14,622 nt of DNA, taken from positions 1 to 14,622 of the forward strand of contig JBBRWI010000090.1 of NCBI GenBank assembly GCA_038249305.1, written 5' to 3'. Source of the DNA: Humitalea sp038249305 (GTDB lineage Bacteria; Pseudomonadota; Alphaproteobacteria; Acetobacterales; Acetobacteraceae). Position numbers and translations under genes: made by a program. Below, piece after piece: positions 14,072 through 14,622 of this stretch. Each line of letters begins with the position of its first letter. The first letter of the stretch is position 1. Under the pieces are notes generated by a model. That model was not told where the DNA came from and made no database searches. It saw nothing but the letters and a program-made list of their open reading frames with translations.

Positions 14072-14406
14072 CGTCCCCGATCGGCTGCTGTATCTGGTCC
14101 ATCCGGGCCACAGCGTTCGTAAGGTCGGCGGTCGCGGTCGCCGCCTGCGGCAGCGGCGGCAAGGCGGATAGCTTGGCGGCGCCGCCGGCCCGATACGCAG
14201 CCGGAATCATCACCACCTCGGCCGTCGCGCGGTTGCCGGCCCGCAGCGCCCGTCGAGTGGCGAACACCCGGTCGATGACGGCCGGCGGCGGGGCCACCGC
14301 CGCCAACCACGGCACCGGGCGGCAGCGTCGCCGAGACTTTCGGCCCCGGTGCCGGGCAGCCTGCCGACAGAGGAAGAAGGGCTGGCATAGCGATGTGACG
14401 GCGCAT
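14072..14406 (-). pseudogene. Frameshifted and internally deleted lipoprotein, paralog C
   Basis: On the minus strand, the frame from 14406 encodes MRRHIAMPALLPLSAGCPAP, then KVSATLPPGA. This is a lipoprotein signal with Cys17 at the same position as in paralog B. About 30 codons in, this frame loses similarity, and the homology resumes in another frame at about 14309: WLAAVAPPPAVIDRVFATRR, then ALRAGNRATAE, parallel to VMIDRLFTVRRALATGDLAA in paralog B. The roughly 75 residues between these parts in the intact paralogs are missing. The second frame has no stop near the expected end and runs on into the paralog B region. I read this as a remnant of a third family member. A single sequencing error could explain the frame change but not the missing middle. 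Confidence 0.6.
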
Positions 14407-14547
14407 GGCTTCAGGCCCCCTCGGTGGTCGGCGTGGGCGCGTCGGATATGAAGACAAGTGTCATTCGCGGCGAAGCCATCCGCACGCGTCCATCCGAAAG
14501 CATCCTGGCGAAAGCGAACCATGCCGGACAGTCCGGCTGTGGTCGCA

Positions 14548-14622
14548 TCAGTCCGGCCAGTCCGGCGCGTCCGGCGATGAATCGTCACGGTCCATCTCGC
14601 CCATGGCGCCGCGCGTGCCGGC
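14548..14622 (-). CDS. C-terminal end of a gene cut by the right edge
   Basis: The minus-strand frame entering from the right edge ends with 24 codons, AGTRGAMGEMDRDDSSPDAP followed by DWPD, and then TGA. The codons are GC-rich at the third position, as in coding sequence here, and the acidic, Pro-rich tail is typical of protein C-termini. The product cannot be identified. The 141 bases between this stop and the start of the broken lipoprotein contain no gene or promoter I can support. Confidence 0.4.
   Translation of the reverse strand, partial: AGTRGAMGEMDRDDSSPDAPDWPD
14549..14575. repeat. Three tandem 9-bp units of CAGTCCGGC type
   Basis: CAGTCCGGC occurs twice in tandem (14549-14566), followed by the variant GCGTCCGGC (14567-14575), with one more exact CAGTCCGGC at 14529-14537. 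In the partial minus-strand gene these encode the PDA-PDW-PD tail and provide its TGA stop. The fourth copy lies just past the stop. A slippage-born extension of the C-terminus would explain it. Confidence 0.55.

Noticed and set aside
1..14622. CRISPR array, insertion sequence, tRNA or rRNA genes
   Set aside because: No regularly spaced repeats, transposase frames with flanking inverted repeats, or recognisable RNA gene segments were found on either strand.

Overview
The window is very GC-rich, with strongly biased third codon positions, short intergenic gaps and chains of 4-base gene overlaps. It also carries three periplasmic binding proteins of the Bug/TctC family, one class III CoA-transferase and two unknown lipoproteins. 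Together these suggest a high-GC alphaproteobacterium with a rich organic-acid and aromatic catabolism, of the Acetobacteraceae/Roseomonas kind. The taxonomic placement is inference from style and gene content; there is no rRNA or other marker gene here.

Left edge (1-548): the 5' end of a minus-strand membrane protein with a PAS-like region, cut by the window, preceded by an AT-rich putative promoter. Minus-strand operon (549-4747, transcribed right to left): a two-subunit class I Fe-S hydratase (fumarase/tartrate dehydratase-like), a glucarate-dehydratase-like enolase-superfamily protein with an unexplained N-terminal extension, and a PcaH/PcaG-type intradiol dioxygenase. All five genes are joined by 4-base overlaps. 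Plus-strand operon (4812-10684): a GntR/HutC regulator, a glutathione S-transferase, a CaiB/BaiF CoA-transferase, a carboxymuconolactone-decarboxylase-family protein, two Bug-type solute-binding proteins and a crotonase, again mostly overlapping. The two operons diverge from one 64-base region holding a promoter-like element and two inverted repeats, so the GntR protein plausibly controls both arms.

The most economical reading is a 12-gene catabolic divergon: uptake of an organic or aromatic acid (binding proteins present, membrane subunits absent), intradiol ring cleavage, then isomerisation, dehydration and hydration by the enolase and Fe-S hydratase, with CoA-dependent steps on the other arm. 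The standard beta-ketoadipate enzymes PcaB, PcaD and PcaIJ are absent. The substrate cannot be read from the sequence.

Right part (10635-14622): a perfect 32-bp palindrome inside the 3' end of the crotonase gene probably terminates transcription between it and a convergent third Bug protein. A YihY/BrkB-type membrane protein follows on the plus strand. Then come two minus-strand paralogous lipoproteins of unknown family and a frameshifted, internally deleted third copy. At the right edge is the last 24 codons of another minus-strand gene whose stop codon lies in a 9-bp tandem repeat. No rRNA, tRNA, CRISPR or insertion sequence was seen.
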